From the NCBI RefSeq assembly GCF_901709675.1, contig NC_051091.1, forward strand, positions 12,250,967-12,314,966: 64,000 nt of DNA. The letters run 5' to 3'. Below, one piece after another: positions 25,435-39,100 of this stretch (position 1 is the stretch's first letter; every line of letters starts with the position of its first letter). The position numbers were made by a program, and so were the translations under genes. Origin of the DNA: Syngnathus acus. Its lineage: Eukaryota; Chordata; Actinopteri; Syngnathiformes; Syngnathidae. Below the pieces are notes generated by a model. It was not told the origin of the DNA, did not search any database, and worked only from the letters and a program-made list of their open reading frames with translations.

Positions 25435-26851
25435 AAAGATAAGCACATACATTTCCCCTCACACCCGTCCAGAAAATCACCCAAAATTAGCCAGTTTCTT
25501 GTTGATTTTTTTTAATTTTTTTTTATTTAGAACAGTCAAATGTTCTGCCTGTAATATCTTCATTAAGAATTGCGGGAGCACATAATAAGAAATTTTAATT
25601 TTTCGGTCCAAAATAATCCATATCAAATTGGGCCCTAATTATAGATACTGCAAATGTTCTTTTTTTGATGAGGTCAAACTACAGAGAAGGTCTGCTACAC
25701 TTACCGTTTAAAATCAAAGACGCCCGTGTAACATATTTAAGTCATCATAGTTTAACCACTTGTACATCAAGCAGGGATGTTCCTCTGGTACCATAGCGAG
25801 AAGCTGCCAGTTTACTTTATGCGCTAATGCACTTGGAATAATCAGCAGTGTCAGGTCTGCACAGAGGGTGCAGCAGACATGATACATTTTAGGACAGCAT
25901 TACTCTCGTAAGACATAATCATAGCAGGCATCAATATCTGCTAATGAGTATTGTATTGAAATGGCAGCGCGGTGACACGGCCCGAAGGGTCGGCCGGCTC
26001 AGCGTGTGGTGCAGTCGGTCCATTAGGGGGCAGCAGACTGAGTCCCGTCAGCCGGTGGAGTCTGCCGGAGCGAGAGCGGTCCGCTCTAAGCTCTTCATTC
26101 TGTCTCCTCCACTCGGCTGGGATTAAGGCCAATCATAGAAATCACTGAGTCAGAACCGTTCCTCAATAACAGATGGAGGGACTTTCCACTCCAGAATTTT
26201 AAAACCCTCACAGACAAACTGGCTTTCGCTTCGCACCCTCACCCTCCCTCTGCCACTTACTGCATCTATACCTTTCGTTTCTTCCCCCTGTCTGTCGTCT
26301 GTATCGCTCCCCCCCTGGCTGGGCTCTTTTATCCTGCCATCTCATGCCATTTCTTTCCATCGGTTTCACTTAACTGACCTGAAACTTTCCCCGCAATAAT
26401 CCAGCAACAGCCAAGGCAACTTCAAAAACAATTTCAATTGACTTGAAATAGTGCAAAAGTCAAATTTAGGGCAAGCTTTATCATCATTCTTTATCAGGGC
26501 CATGGCGAGCACAACATCATTTTACATTCAGGTCAATAGTGAGAAGTAACACATACAAATATTTTCTTGCTCTACTGTAGGATTCTGCATTTCATGGAAG
26601 TATTTATTTTACTGAACATATTTTGCCACCTCTGTGGGTCACAACCAAATATGGGCTGTCGTCTTTTGAGGAATCCAATCGTGTTGAAGTCCATAATGAG
26701 GAGCAATAATGATGCTTAATTCCAGGTCCCTGATCGCTAGAGAGGCAGCAGGGTATTGTCGTGGTATTAGCCAACTCTGTGTGTTGGATGGGTGGGAGAC
26801 CCCGGCTTTGTTCTGAACTCCAAAGCCCGTATGTGGCAGGCCCAATAGTGT

Positions 26852-26864
26852 GGGGGGGGGGGGG
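26852..26864. repeat. Poly-G tract
   Basis: About thirteen consecutive G residues followed by CCGCGG. The length may be unreliable. Confidence 0.85.
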
Positions 26865-27477
26865 CCGCGGCGAGTGTGGTGCCATTGTAGCATGTGCCGA
26901 GATAATCCCCTGCCTTTGTTTCGTCACGTAATCTTTCTCTTCCACGACGGAAATGTTAGCACTCTTCTTACGGTCCCAAAAAAGGGTCCCACAACCATGC
27001 TCAGCTGTTTCCACGGAGACAGGATCAGGATGATGCAAAAAGCGCCATCAACCCACAGACGGGGAGAATTTACTGTCTTTTCAACAGAACAAAAATCCGG
27101 CACCAGGCTTTTCTTCACTCTACACTTGCCCACAAAAGTCCATATTGCTGCAGGAGATTGCCAGCATTGTGCTCTGGCTTCAACTCCACCAAACAGGCAG
27201 CTGTAATTACTTGCGAACAATATAGTCTCTCTGCAGACGGCAAGATCTTACATAAAAGGTTTGGAAAATAATGATGATTAGTGCCTTCAAGTGCAGTCTA
27301 CTTCAGTTATTATGAGTATTAATATAAAGTGCACGTTAAAGTACACCTGCACTATTTAATGGACAAGAACGCCTGAATATTTGAAATGACACAAGTGGCA
27401 ATTTAAGGCCAATTTAGCACAAATTTAAAATATCTGCTCGAAAGAACAGGATTTCGTTTTTTTTTTTTTCAATTTAA

Positions 27478-28269
27478 ATACCGTTTTTCCCATGTATAAT
27501 GCGCAAAATTTAACTAATTTATTGTCCTAAAATCTGGGGTGCGCATTATACATGGGTACATTTGTTTTTTGTTTTTTGTTTTTGAAGAAAATCTCCCTCG
27601 AAATAAAACTTGAAATCATCTTTCTTCTTGTTTGTTGTCAATCGCGCACCGCATTCAGCCATCCTGCCCAACACACTTAGTCAGTAAAATTCATAATTGA
27701 CGACACATCGTTTGATGCGATGGTGCAATCCTTGATGGTGTGTTATTGTCAAATGTTGTTTGTTTTTTAATCTCCATCGCAAACCGGATATCATACGGAG
27801 GCCGCCATTACAGATGCGCAAGACACGTCAGCTATATAAAGAGCGAGAGTTCAGTTCTCTACCTAAATGCGTATTACAGGTAATATTTTATTTCACAACA
27901 CTTTGCCTTGTTCCTTTCTTCTCTGCTGTTCACTTCAAACACGCTCCAAACGAACACAATGCTCTCGTATCAGACGCTTGCTCGATCACCTGCTCGTTTG
28001 CTGTCACAATGTACCCTACACAAATCCGAAACATTTCTTCGCTATCGAGTTTGCTAGCGCATGCGCAGTGATACTGACCGGCAGAATAACATCCGGTTGT
28101 TCCCAAAGATGATCTTTTTTCTTAAATAATTTTACGTTTACGGACTTAAGTAGGAGTCAAAAATTGGGTGCGTATTATACATGGGTACAGGCTTTTTTCC
28201 AGCATCGACATGCCGTTTTTAGGGTGCGTATTATACATGGGGGCGCATTATACATGGAAAAAATGGTAT
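27478..28269. mobile_element. Large MITE or non-autonomous DNA transposon (CATGTATAATGCGC termini)
   Basis: The left end ATACCGTTTTTCCCATGTAT-AATGCGC and the right end GCGCATTATA-CATGGAAAAAATGGTAT are inverted repeats of about 27 bp with one or two differences. A second internal copy of the motif lies near each end (GCGCATTATACATGGGTACA at 27542, CGTATTATACATGGGTACAG at 28171). The flanks are compatible with a TA target duplication. The 0.5-kb core has no recognisable transposase. It does contain a TATATAAAG box at about 27833 next to a GC-rich stretch, resembling a promoter. I recognise the termini as a common fish repeat but do not assign a superfamily. Confidence 0.82.
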
Positions 28270-28323
28270 ATTCTAAAAATTCTATAATTCCATTTTATTT
28301 TTAAAAATATGACAATTATTTCC

Positions 28324-28390
28324 AGTGGACCAACTGCAATACTGCCACGGACCACGAGAGGGCCACGCACCACAGGTTGACAACCCCTGG
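28324..28390 (-). mobile_element. hAT terminal fragment
   Basis: The segment ends CACAGGTTGACAACCCCTGG and contains GCCACGGACCACGAGAGGGCC. This looks like the right terminus of a fish hAT element (CAGGGGTTGTCAACC on the minus strand). The other end was not found. It lies about 55 bp beyond the end of the 27478-28269 MITE. Confidence 0.55.
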
Positions 28391-31300
28391 TATAGTTATT
28401 CATTATGAAATGACAAGCGTCTCCTAACTAGACTGATGTGCTAACCACAAGTCCACAGACCCAACACAGATAAACAACTCCTTGAGCAAAATAAAAAGCG
28501 GAGGATAATATAAGAGGTACTCCTGTGCACACTCCGGCAGGGGGCCGAGGGTGAGAGTAAGATGTTTGGTGATTTCAGGGAGTGTTTAGTCGAGTTTGCT
28601 GTCAGTATTTGACAGATCATCATATACATGCCGTCTGCTCTCTCCCCTAAGTTATTAGCATCGACCAGAGAGTGAGCGAGTGAGAGCCAGAGCGCCCAAG
28701 GGCGCTCTACTCCTAAAAATAACAATACTGTTCAAGATGTAGGTGTCTCTTTGGCGTCGCCGTTAGGCTTTGACCTTGGACGTGACCCACAAGGAGGAAA
28801 TTGCATAGCGGCAGCGTTGAGTTTGCAAGAGGTGCAAACGAATCACATCGCGAGAAGCCTCGTGACCGAGCGCGAGATTGCTCCTTTAGCCTGGTAACAG
28901 GTTGCTTGAGCGACCTGCTCGTTTTGCGATGAGTGGGGGTGGGGGTGGAGCCAAAGCGGTATCAAGATGCAGGGCATATGTCTCCTTGATCAGAGGTGAC
29001 AGCGATACGCACATGAACACACACACAGACACACTGCAGCACCAAGGAGATGAAAGCTGACGTGCGTCCTCTATTTATCGGCCCCATAGTTCAATTATCT
29101 GCTATTTGTGTAATAAAAAGTCTGATTATGCAGATTATTTGACATGAATAAAACAATGACAAGGGCCAAAAGTCCTTGACAAGGAAGTCACAAAAACACT
29201 GTTTAATACACGTAAACACAATCGCCATAAAAAAATATCATTCCTCAGCAAAAAACACAATTTGTGTGGTATTATAGTAGTGCCCGGTTGACTCTTTTGT
29301 CACGGATGTCAGAGTATAATGATAAAGGGAACCAAACATTTAGCACGACTTTGTCAAAGCTGGCACCAATTTTATTTTTGACTGAAATAAATGTACGGCA
29401 GACAGTGCCCGTAGGCACACAGTCTGAAGACATATGGCACATTATTGCTGTCATTCCACAGGACAGAGTGTGCTGTTTATGGCCGGGGCGCCGTGTTTAT
29501 GGCCCCCTTTAAATCCTGCCCACCTCTCCATATACTTTGTAGCTTGGCCTGCTTCTGTCTATCTGCTCTTGTACCTAAGTAGCTGTGTGACCCGCACTGC
29601 TGCCATACACCCCCAGCCTCCAACCCGTGGGTGCCACAGCCACCCCTGTCATATCTGTCACAGGCGTTCAGTTGTTGGTCTTGCTCTGGGCTTGAAATTT
29701 AATTTGCTTTCAATCTGCTGTAATTGCTTTGAGAGACATCCGTGTCTACATGTTTTTCCTCCCTTATGTCTACTTGAGGGCAGTGCGCTGAGTCTAGTGC
29801 TTGACACATGTGCCTCACAGACAAGACAGTGGTGTCCTCCCACTTTCCAAAAACATCCATTTTCCGTCCATTGAGGACGCCGGACTGACAATAAGTATAA
29901 ACGTGAGTGTGTATGCTTATTTTTTTCTTGTCAATACATTTGGATTGTTGATGGTATTTTCCCACTATAGCAAGCAAGCAAAGTGAGTGCTAGATCATTG
30001 CTTATTTTTAAATATGATTTGAATGAATGGGCTACCAATTGCAAAGTGGTGTCCGTACCAATCACGTTGATTGGCTTAGCTAGCAAAGAAAAATCAGTGC
30101 ATGAGATACAAGCTAAGCTGCGGAAAAGAAAAATTGTGGAGAACAATTTTGTTCAGCTCAATTTTTGTTGAATAAACGCTTTCGTGTTATTTAGACATGC
30201 AGCTCAGCTCGGTTTCCATTTCTTTACCAGATATTCTTTTTTTCATTATTCCAGTCCGCAAAATGACAGGATTAGTTGTGGGATTTTTTTTTTAAACATC
30301 CGATTGTTATCGTCTCCTCTCCTGGGTGAACAATTAATCCCTCTCACTTGCATTTCGTCTTATCAACCCTCGAACCCCCCATTGGGGCTTCATCTGGCAT
30401 CCATTTCTCTGCTACATCTACTATTTATTATTTGTTCTAGCTTTCTCAACAATGCATGCTTTGCCTCAACCATCATCCGAGTGAGAATAAGCCGAATTCA
30501 AAAGTGAATAAAGGATGGATACATGGGTCTTGATTTGATTGGAATGTTGCTATCAGATTTGCCACCAGTACAGAGACATTATCAATCTGACCAAAAGGCT
30601 TTGGCTTTAAAATGTTCTGACAATTGGTTGAATAAAATTTCATTACTTTGTAGGCTGCTTTTTACATTTGATGTCTTTATATTTGGACACGCGCTTCCGG
30701 CACAGCACAGCTTGTCCCGCTCAAGTACAGAGATGGAGATAGGCACTAAAACATCGTGTTCTGGGATGAACTTGATTGAGAAAAAAAATAAAAATGGACT
30801 GGCGCTGAACACTATTTCAAGGCAGAGTTGCAATAAAGTGCGTGTTTAACACCATGGGCGAGGAAATACTGTATCTTACTATTGGAGGATTTATGCTGAC
30901 CATACAATTGTAATACTGCTAACGAGAATGAGAGCCCAGGGCACGCAAGGCTGTGATGTTAAATCAAAAATTGAATTTTTCGCTGAGACACTATACGAGG
31001 ACTACGATGGTACTGAACATACGGTATGAAGTTTTGAGGTTACGGATGGCCGACAATAAACTAGTTTGCAAAGTGGTGGAAGAAATCTTCATAATGAGGC
31101 ATAAAGAGGCAAGCTTTTTTAAATTCATGGCCTAGATGTGTTCTAACTACAAATATGTACTATAACTCAGATTTTAAGATTGGCTAACAAAGGTCGTCTG
31201 ATGATTAGTTTATCATAAATACTTCAAGCCATATATCTTCCACGTTATAACCCCAAAGCTGTTTGATATAACTTTGAATTTAGTTCCATGAATAGAGCTT

Positions 31301-34300
31301 ACAGATAATGTGATTAGAAAAAAAATGCAATGAAGTGCGTCACAGCCACTTTGCAACCTGTCCACATACAAATCGGCAAACAGTAACCAAACAGGTGTCA
31401 TTTGTTTATCTGAGCTTTTTAATGTCCACAAAAAATCCTGCAGTAGACTTAACTTCCACTTCTCTCCAATTGCAATTATACTTCTTTGATACCAATACAA
31501 ATTTTCTATGATTCAGGGCTTTGACGGCATTTAGCATCTAAGGGAGTAACAAAATGGACACCAAAATATGGAGACGTTCACCAAGTGACTGGCTGAAGAT
31601 GTGAACTGGCCTGAAATTTATAACCTTAAACTATCCTACAGAGAGGAAAAGCAAACCAGCTATAACGCAATCAAATATGCTACATAACAGAGTGGAAAAA
31701 GACAAATTGTGAGACGGTGTCCGAGCGTGACAGAGGGCGAGCGACGAAGAAGTGTAACCTTGACAGAGAGCATCTTCTGACAAGCATCTGCCTCCTATAA
31801 TAATTTGGAAATAATCTCCATCCACAAAGGCCCAGCAGTCTGCGGAGTAAATGCTCTGTGCCTGATCGATGGCTGCGATTCGGCCAGCTGCCGCTCGCCG
31901 CGTGCAAGGGCCTCGGCATCGATCTTGTGCCTTCGCTCTCTCTCTCTCTCGCTGTCGCACAGGAGGAAGAGGAGTAAAAACGTAGGGAGGAAGTCAACCC
32001 GAGGCATAGATAAACACTTTTTAAAAAAAAAGGTGGGATTGCATGCACCACGCCGTCTAAATGAGTCTGACCTGTGATATCATTTGTGGAGGTGCAGCAG
32101 GCAGAACGTGAGGGTCGCAACCACTTTGAGCCCCAGTGCCGATGTGCACTCACAATTAATTGACTTCTAAATTGTCAAGCATTAACACTAATTTAAAGGA
32201 AATGCTCTCCTTTTCACTCACAGAAGTTTCAATGTGGATATGTGAAGATGCTTAAACTTGACATTGAGGGGCGGGGGCTTTAAGAGCGTTCAAGCCGAAG
32301 GTCAATAAAATAAAAAAATATTTTTTCCCATTTTATTTGTTACCTAAAAATTGTTGACCATACTCCAGGACATCACAACAGTATTATAAAAAAATAAAAA
32401 AGGCTTTCTTGTAAAGGTAGCTTTCCCCCCGGCTCGCTTGCATTTCAAACGAGAATAATCCAGAGACAAACAGGAAAAGAAATACAGCCGTTATTACAGA
32501 CGAAGTCTTTCAAGGTCAGTATTTAACAGTCCCCTTTACTGTCTGAGTAAAGCGCAAAGCCCCGAATCCAAGGCCGCCTCAAGGCAAGCTCCTATCTACC
32601 TACCTACTTTTTCCCTCTTCCATCATGCACCTTTTTCCCTGTCACTCATTCTTCAGCCTATGCCCCATGGTCACTATGGCTGACAGCTGCCGTAGGTCTT
32701 CAAACACAAGCTAAATTAAACGGGTGATTACCAAGTAAACAGGCCTCCTCGCCACGTAGTCGCGAGCCATCTGTCATTCGAGGGGGCGAGAGCCAAGGTA
32801 ACCGGGCATTGAACCGTATCTTTTCTCAGGCCGCTAATTCATTGGCCTGTAAGGAAAAAAAAAACTCCTGCCAATCACGAAAAGTGTTTGGCTATTATGT
32901 TATGAGCATTTGACAGAGTTATGATGGGCTGTCAAAGCTCATGACAGTTGGGGAGGAAAACAGGGATGAAGAAGAAGGGAGAAGCAGGAAGGGTGTGGAA
33001 AAAAGGGAGGTCAAGAAAGCAAAGCTGGCTATGGCAGCTTTAGAAAGCCACTGTACATGGACTCAAAAAAGATCAGAGGCAACATAGGAGATCATCACAC
33101 ATCAACTCAGGCCAAAACACAACCCACTTACAGATACAGGACCTGCAAATCTAAAACTCAAACCCATCAAATATTTCTGCAGATTAACACTCAACGGACA
33201 AAGCCTAACCGTCGCTTAAAAAATAGTGACATAATGTTCTCAAAATGTGGTACACTGCAAAATCCGGTTGGGTGACTGAAAAAAATAATTTATAAATATT
33301 TTTAAATAAAGTGTACAAACCCAACAATCCGAATGTCCCATGAGTGACGAGCTACTTTCATCATGTTTTTCACCATCCTAGACAAAAACATTAAACTAAA
33401 GTCCCCGTTGCTAGTACCCATTACGAGCAAGACCGAGACCAGTTGAAATAATTTATCTGTGTGCACAGCACACGAGCGCAGTGCATATAACTGTATTTTT
33501 CTGGGACATCATCTACCTTTCAATAAAAATACTTAATCTCGCAGATAGTGGAATGTGCCCCTGAATACACAGACACACATACAAAGACGCAGAGAAAGTT
33601 ATTTTTCCCACCAGCGCAAAATGCCGGCCACACCACGACTGATACGGGACAAAGCAGCAAACTGAGACAGACTCCTAAACAGATTGCACGTAGGGGCACA
33701 AACACAACAGAGGAGAAGTGACAGCCCGGTGCAAACCAATGGAAAGAAATGGAAAGGAGAGAAAATAATTCAATCTGCAGCCTCCACCTTCAATCAGCCA
33801 GTTAAGGAGAAGAGAAGGCGGACGGACGCATGCAATGCCTTTCCTCCCTATAGGCAGGACGAGGGTGGCAGGCTTCCTGATAAGCGGCGGCCGAGGAAGA
33901 TTAACTGCGGAGGAGGAAAATAAAAGCACGGCGCCGACCTCTGATTCCCTCGGCCTCCCAGCGTCAGTGTCCTCGGCGTGTACATTAGCATGATGAGAAT
34001 GTTTAAACGGCGGTCGCTTTGACACTGGCTCAGAATCACAGCGCTGTGCACCAAAAGCAACATGACCTCTAAATCCTTCCGCATCCCGTCAAAGCTGCCG
34101 TTGAGGCTTTGTAGCCTAACACCCGTGGGTGGCTAGTAGCCTTGGAATACCACACAGTTGCTGAAACGCAAGTGTCACAAATTCCCTTGGTGAAAAGAAT
34201 TGAATTTTTAAACAAAACTTGGCTCCCATGGAGTTTGGCTGGTGACAGAAAAAATAGGTGTGAAAGTCTGCTATAGTGTTATGCAGTGTAGTGCACCGTT

Positions 34301-36144
34301 TACTCCTCACAAATTCACCTATTGATGAATTTTTGTGAATTTTCTACAGTACATTTTAAAATGAACCGACAGATGTCACTTTCCGTAGGCATAAAACGCA
34401 GGATTAAACGCAGATGATATTCAAATATTGTGCTTTATTCGGTTTTTTTTCATTTGCAGTGCTTCAAACTAAATAAGTGTGCTGCCACCAAGCAGTTGGA
34501 GGTGGAATTACACCCAATCCTAAACGTTACACCCAATAATAAACGTTAGTCCTCCCAAAAAGTGTAACCTGTATTCAAAAAAGAAAATAGAGGGAGAGGA
34601 AATCTGAGACCCATGATTGAGAGTTTTGGGGGCGTAAAAAAACTTGCTCCCCCCCATCTAAATGTTAAATCCTCATTTTTGAGGTATCCAATTCCATGTT
34701 TTCTATTCACGTTGCTATGACGTGTATCCCAATTGTGCCCCCTGAGAGCAAAACAATTTGAGCGGTGTCAATTGAAGCATGCGGTTTAAATCCAGCCTGA
34801 CAGTTTCAAGCAATAGAGTCAATTCCAATTTCATTATTTTCAGCATTCATGGACTATTTAAAAAAATATATTCATACAGTACGCTCTTTCTTTTTCCTAT
34901 TTCACAAGGCAACTATCAATTTTTAGACCCCCTGACACTTTCCAAGTTGAAGCCTCAGTTCTGATTACTGTCTTTTTCCCATGGCCTTCTTGACTCAGCT
35001 TGATGATTCCGTCAGGCATCCCCGTGAGTTATTTTCTTGCCGCAAAGCCGAAAACCCCGCACGGGTGACAAATGTACGTTTTATGCGGCTCGGCAAGACT
35101 CGGCGTATAAAAGCCAAAAAGCATTGCATTTATATTCATTTGTCTCTGGGTGACGGGGAAATTAAAGAGTGAACCAGCTGCTGTTGCTCCATGAACAAGT
35201 TGCTCCCAGACAAGCGAGCATTTGTTGCGATAAAGGCTACGTTTAGATGCCGCAGTCAAACCTATACGTGGCGCGTTCACACTTCCACGTCGATGAATGG
35301 TTTTGCGCGAGGCGGAAATATAGCATCTGGAAAGTGACATTTGTTTGGGGGGGGGCAAAGGCATTCAAATGGAGCTGAAAACGGCGCATTCAGAGCTAAA
35401 ATAAACGTCTGCAATGAAGATGTGGAGAAAAGCGCCGAAGGCAACGTACTGCCACCAAGCAGATCAGGTTCTGACATTTTGACTAATGTGAAATGCTGCC
35501 AAGGGACAGTGGGTGGGATGTTGTGACCTTTATCGGCGGGAAGTGATAGAATGATCTAATACGACACAAAACGGTAATCCGGATCTACGGCCGTCTGCGT
35601 TTTTTAAAACTAGGCGCTATGACCCGTCGCAGTGGGTGTTGCCGTCTGGGATGACGTCCCGCGTAATGTGTGAGCGTGGCCTCGTGACACGTGTGCGGCG
35701 GGCGGTCGAGAAAGTGACGCCATTGCGGGTGTCTGGTGACTTCTTCCTTCAAGGTTAAATGAGCAGCATCATTCTTTCAAGGCTGTGAAGACAGATTGAG
35801 CCATACCTTTGAGACTGAGGGTTCTCAAAATGTTTACACCGTCTAAGAAAATCCCTAGCTTTTCTGTTTAAATAAGAGAATTGCAATTAAAAATAACGAG
35901 CGATTTGCATCTCTTCATTAAAAAATCTAGTGGTTTCTTCTGATAAGAGACAAATTGCAGCTGAAGGTTTACAAATTTCTGATTTTGTAAAAGAACAAAG
36001 AATCATTTTGCTTTCATAGATGACAACAAAAATCAAACAATATTTATTAGGACTACATATAAAAAGATCAGTTTTAACCTTTAATTTGAATTGGGATCAG
36101 GCAATCAAGCATGAACGTAACCTTAGACAGGTCTGTTTAAACAG

Positions 36145-36165
36145 GTGTGTGTGTGTGTGTGTGTG
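36145..36165. repeat. GT microsatellite
   Basis: A dinucleotide run of about 10 units. Confidence 0.92.
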
Positions 36166-39100
36166 AGACGCTGCAGGTCGTAGCAGATGGCTGCTAATGG
36201 GAGTTCATAGATCTGAATGACAGGGGCATGCAAATGCGTCGGGGGCAGGGAATTATAGGAAGCCATGTGCAATTCAGTCGCCACACTATCTCGTTTGATG
36301 TACATATGCTCAATATGCACCTGCTAACATGCTTTTAATAGTGATTAGCATATGCTAGCTAGCTATCAGATAACGGTTTTTCACTTCCCCATCCGTTTTC
36401 CATTGCACTAATGGCAAGCGGGATAGAAAACATCTTCGACTACACAAGTGTGCCTAATTCTGCGTACTGTAGCTTGCAACTTAAAAGAGAGTCCGGGGAG
36501 TCATCAGGCAGCTTTCTCGCAAAGATTATGGAAAGTGTTTGGGAATGTTTCACTAACTCGCCTAACTCTGGTGATTACTCCGATGCAAGGTTGACATTTA
36601 TGGTGATAAATGCCACCAAAATTGTCAAAATGACTGTGAACTTTGGTTTTCAAAGCTTGCTATTCTTCACGCAGAGAATGATAACGACTTTGGTGATCCT
36701 TAAATGTTTCATCTCGCATTATTATCACCATCATTACGATATGCCATGCCAACACCGATATCGTCACCATTTAGTTGACAATAAAGCACTAACTAATTTG
36801 AATGACAAAAGACATCAGATACTGTCCTGACTCGAGTGACCTTTTCAGTTTGTGCTGATAACGTTTGAAACACAATTTGCAATCAATATTAGCATCAAAT
36901 GGATTTTTCTGAAAGGGCAAAAGGAATAAACACATCCACATCTATTTTCTGCATATATAGAGTGACATGAGTTCATTGAATGTACGTAACGTGATTATTT
37001 TGGCAATGAGTATCATGAGGTCAAGTTTTCTCTTCTATTTTTATTGAATTAGAGCTTGTCCTACTTCCCCTCCTCTTCCCTGATGGGACTGCCGACTTGT
37101 AACTGCCTCTGCAAATGCCAACGGAAAATGGGGAACTGAATTACAAAGTTAGAACCCACTTTTTAAAAGTGTTTTTCTAAACTTTCTCACGTAGCACCGT
37201 AGCATGCCTTTTGCGACACGGTGCATCTCCGAGTGCATGCGCGTTAAGCCCTAACTGCTGATTGGGTTGATTAATTATTCAAACGAGCTGACCTCCATGA
37301 CCATCGTGCTCAGGCGCACTCATTATGAAGCTCTTGTAATTCATTAAAGTGCCCAGATGAACACGGGCCACAGCGAGGGCTGCTCGCTATTACCGATGGC
37401 CTTGCTGCCATCTTTAGGAGCTCGCTGCCAAGCATGTCAATCAAGTCGGACTGGAGACCATTAAAGAAATGTCAAGCACTTAGGAAAATCACCAACAGTT
37501 CATCTGTACGAAGTTTGGAAATATGAGATGTCATTGTTCCAACCTATGTGTCCACATTACACACGTTTCAGTCTCCAATTTTAAAATCCTACAAATTATG
37601 AAGACAAAAGGCGTAAACACGGTTTGTACACTCAGTTAATGGCCAACCAATTTATTAGCATTTACCATTTAGCACATGTTGCGCTAGACTGGAGCGAGGT
37701 TGCAGGGTTGTCCCTCCATCAGACTGCGACACCTCCTTTATTTGTCACTGATTCGCGCCGACAGCGGATACATAATCGCCCGCCGCTGGTGGTGTAATTT
37801 ATTGCGAGCGCACCAGCTCCCGGCCAAGTGCTGCCGTCGTCGTTGGGGGATGAAAGAGATGCAGAAAGCCACCTCTGTGTCAGTTAGCAGTAGTCATGGA
37901 AAACAAAAGCGCGGGACACGGAGTAGTGACAAAACTAATCAGCGGCCTGATGGAGGGAGCCTCGTTTTTAGGTCCACTGGCCAATTTCAAAGTGTGTCGG
38001 CTAAATGTAGCCATTTAAATTAGTTATATGTGCCCGTTCAATTAAAAGCCAAATGGTGAGGTGTCCCTGAGGAAATCCTGCGAGGGATAATGGTTCCACA
38101 CCATGCTAATAATGCTAGTTTGACAATCACTGAATTTCATTGTCATGGATTTCTACCTACAGTTTCGTAACTAACGTGAATATAAAGGCAACAAGGTTTT
38201 AAATTGTACAAATTGCATCACGCCTGCTTGTTTCATTAATTGAAGAGGTCCAAGTAATGTTAACTGTTCCAAGCGTGCACCGTATTCAGAAAGCCACGCT
38301 CCACAGTTGGCGTCTTAGTGAATTATTAACAGATGTAATGTGATGATAGTTGACTGTGAACGGGGCCGTCCCTCCCCATGGCTGACCCGGCTGCGTCATT
38401 TTAGTTACCACGCTCAGGAAGAGAGGGAGGCTAGTGCCGTCCGATTGATTAATTCTGTCAAGCACACTTGGTGCTGTGTCCACACCGAGCTTCACTGTAA
38501 TCTTTCACAATTATTATCGGCGTCACCGTTAAGTCAAAGAGCATCTCTGTCATCTCTGAAAGACAAGCGGTCCCGAACAAACCAGAATCAATTATTGGGC
38601 GTCTCCCCACTTGAGCTATTCTTACACTTGACTTTTTTACTGTGAGAATAACAAAGGTGAGATCATGAACACGCGATATGTGGTTGCGATACCATTACTA
38701 CATTTCAAAGCACTTATTGACATGTGAATCAAAGGCACATTTTAGTAACTATAACAACTGGGGGCGGAGCCAGCGGCGTTGCAACAAAAACAGATGACAA
38801 AAAAAGGACTTATCTTAAGGCACCACTGTATTTGCATACGGCAAGAGTCGATTTTCCATATGACCTCTTTAAATGTCCAATCACATTACACCAGGCATTT
38901 ATGCACACATTGCTTTGAAATGATATATATTATCGTAGCATTATGGCAATTGACTTGTTTCTTCTACATTTTGACACGCTGACAGCCTCCACTCTTCACA
39001 CACTGCAAATGCTGGCTTTTGGGTTGTAACTCCCGCGGGGGTACCAGGAAAACGTTCTGGACTATAGAAATACCCTTTGGCTCCAAAAAAAATAGAGTAG

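Noticed and set aside
36411-36830. 139-residue plus-strand ORF
   Set aside because: No recognisable motif, no splice context, low-complexity His-rich part; probably chance.
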